From Pseudomonadota bacterium (lineage in GTDB: Bacteria > Desulfobacterota > BSN033 > WVXP01 > G020346125): a stretch of 6,127 nucleotides of DNA. The DNA is taken from positions 1 to 6,127 of the forward strand of contig DAOVGJ010000238.1 of the NCBI GenBank assembly GCA_030672465.1, written 5' to 3'. Within the stretch, counting starts at the first letter, position 1. The number at the start of each line of letters is the position of its first letter. A program made the position numbers and the translations under genes. This document shows, one piece after another, positions 5,018 through 6,127 of this stretch. The notes below the pieces were generated by a model. It did not search any database and was not told the origin of the DNA. It saw only the letters and a list, made by a program, of their open reading frames with translations.

Positions 5018-5073
5018 AGCCTTAACCTAAACCTTAACCTGTGCGGCGAACCGCACAACCGGAGCACTGCAGC
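5018..5073 (+). repeat. Repeat cassette copy 3 (shortened)
   Basis: Positions 5018-5055 are identical to 4901-4938 of copy 2, 117 bp upstream. The left octamers are missing and replaced by unrelated sequence. The hairpin is the full 7-bp form, TGTGCGG (5040-5046), loop CGAA, CCGCACA (5051-5057). Right-hand octamers ACCGCACA, ACCGGAGC, ACTGCAGC cover 5050-5073. It ends about 22 nt before the ATG of the GAF-activator gene, so it would be in the leader of that mRNA if transcription starts upstream; the GGAG ribosome site (5084-5087) follows it. Confidence 0.75.
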
Positions 5074-5095
5074 ACTTCTTTTTGGAGTGTAGATA

Positions 5096-6127
5096 ATGGA
5101 TACCTGGCCCGGAGAGGCAAATATATCCTTTATTCAGCGCGTCAATGGGGCATTACAGTTAATCCCCGATTTCCCGGAAATCTGTAAAACCATTCTCGAT
5201 GCGGTGATCGAGGAGATGGACGCCGACAACTGCTCCCTGATGTTAAAGGATCCCGCTTCAAACCTCCTGGTACTGCGGGCGGCGAGGGGAAGGGAAGATC
5301 CAAGGAGCAATTACTACTCCCCGGAATTCTCACCTGGAAAGCGCTTTGAGGTCGGAGAGGGTATCGCCGGTTGGGTTATTGAGCGGGGTGAACCCCTGAT
5401 GCTCGATGATGTTTCCCGCGAGCCCCGGTTTGTAGATATCGAGGAATCGAGGGGCCAGGTGAAATCCCTCCTCTGCGTCCCCATCAGGGAAGATGGCGAG
5501 ACCGTTGGGGTCTTCAATCTCAGCCACTCCAAAGAGGCTGCATTCAGCGAATACGATAAACGGACCCTCTCCTACGTCTCCGCCCAGGTTGGAGCCGTTC
5601 TTTCGAGTACTCGATATGCTGCCGAATTTCGGGAAATACAAAAATTCAAGGAAGGAAAGAGAACGAAAAAAACCAGTGCCGCGGTCAACCCCAATCCGCT
5701 GGGTGAAACGCCTCCAGATCGCGGTGAAATCACACCGGGGAGGCGATTGCCGAAAAAAAGACAATATCCGCCAGAACCTCCTCAGGGGGCAAAAGCCTCC
5801 GAGGCAACGGAGTCCTTTATATTCTTCGGGGAGAAGATGGACCGAATCAGGGAAGTTATCGATCAAGTGGCCAATACCGATGTCACCGTCCTCATTCAGG
5901 GGGAGAGCGGCGTCGGAAAGGAAATCGTTGCCCGTGCCCTACACCTCAATTCTCCTCGGAGGGATAAACCCTTCATCAAGGTTAACTGCGCTGCCCTTCC
6001 CGAACAACTCCTTGAAAGCGAGCTCTTTGGATATGAGAAAGGAGCCTTCACCGGTGCCTATCGGCAGAAACCCGGAAAATTTGAGCTGGCTCACAACGGC
6101 TCCATCTTTTTGGACGAGATCGGGGAC
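5096..6127 (+). CDS. GAF-domain sigma-54-dependent transcriptional activator, 3' end outside window
   Basis: The frame is open from ATG 5096 to the window edge (344 codons, no stop). Residues about 20-175 form a GAF domain (motifs EVGEGIAGWV at 86-95, DDVSREPRF at 104-112, SLLCVPI at 124-130, VGVFNLSH at 137-144). Residues about 185-240 are a basic, proline-rich linker. The AAA+ domain begins at about 241, with Walker A GESGVGKE (269-276), ELFGYEKGAFTGA (309-321, GAFTGA 316-321) and Walker B ending FLDE (338-341). The remaining AAA+ part and probably a Fis-type helix-turn-helix lie beyond 6127. The family (NifA/FhlA-like architecture) senses a small ligand or partner through GAF rather than by receiver phosphorylation. 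The start is supported by GGAG (5084-5087) 8 nt upstream. It is the second sigma-54 activator in the window and could also act on the promoters at 3001 or 4429. The specific signal cannot be deduced. Confidence 0.93.
   Translation, partial: MDTWPGEANISFIQRVNGALQLIPDFPEICKTILDAVIEEMDADNCSLMLKDPASNLLVLRAARGREDPRSNYYSPEFSPGKRFEVGEGIAGWVIERGEPLMLDDVSREPRFVDIEESRGQVKSLLCVPIREDGETVGVFNLSHSKEAAFSEYDKRTLSYVSAQVGAVLSSTRYAAEFREIQKFKEGKRTKKTSAAVNPNPLGETPPDRGEITPGRRLPKKRQYPPEPPQGAKASEATESFIFFGEKMDRIREVIDQVANTDVTVLIQGESGVGKEIVARALHLNSPRRDKPFIKVNCAALPEQLLESELFGYEKGAFTGAYRQKPGKFELAHNGSIFLDEIGD

Noticed and set aside
2905..5073. CRISPR array
   Set aside because: Only three cores with unequal spacing (1958 and 117 bp), no uniform spacers and no cas genes.
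4847..5092. 81-codon reading frame with two LSLNLNLNLCGEP repeats
   Set aside because: The peptide is simply cassette copies 2 and 3 translated; copy 1 of the same DNA at 2933 is in an untranslated spacer, so the frame is a by-product of the repeats.

Overview
The window is a dense, one-directional (+ strand) signal-transduction region of a bacterium. It holds five protein genes, all regulatory: a cytosolic histidine kinase, an NtrC-type response regulator, a receiver/degenerate-GGDEF protein, a lone receiver domain, and the first 344 codons of a GAF-type sigma-54 activator that runs off the right edge. Two sigma-54 activators, recognisable sigma-54 (-24/-12) promoters and a soluble PAS-less kinase point to a sigma-54-rich Gram-negative lineage. 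Desulfobacterota, Nitrospirota or a related group would fit, but nothing in the window fixes the taxon.

Layout: 1-125 leader with a possible sigma-70 promoter; 126-1208 REC-HisKA-HATPase kinase; 1209-1311 short gap; 1312-2697 NtrC-family regulator; 2698-3063 repeat-rich spacer ending in a near-perfect sigma-54 promoter; 3064-3957 pseudo-receiver plus pseudo-GGDEF; 3958-4475 long low-complexity spacer with hexamer/heptamer repeats, a double-hairpin terminator and a second sigma-54 promoter; 4476-4850 stand-alone pseudo-receiver; 4851-5095 spacer with two copies of a repeat cassette; 5096-6127 GAF-AAA+ activator, cut by the window end.

The most striking observation is that only one of the four receiver domains, that of the NtrC-type regulator, has the phosphoacceptor aspartate. 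In the kinase the position is Ser (and the conserved Thr is Met); in the other two it is Glu, inside a shared ITEY motif. The diguanylate cyclase signature of the third protein is also destroyed. Both Glu-type genes start just downstream of GG-N10-GC sigma-54 promoters. A reasonable reading (inference) is that the kinase phosphorylates the NtrC-type regulator, which with sigma-54 RNA polymerase switches on the pseudo-receiver genes, whose products act as non-phosphorylatable or permanently 'on' adaptor domains.

The spacers contain several families of short-period degenerate repeats (6-, 7- and 8-nt periods) and a three-copy cassette with a small hairpin. One cassette is collinear with the sigma-54 promoter of the pseudo-GGDEF gene. 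These repeats generate false open reading frames (2694-2891 and 4847-5092) that I do not accept as genes.
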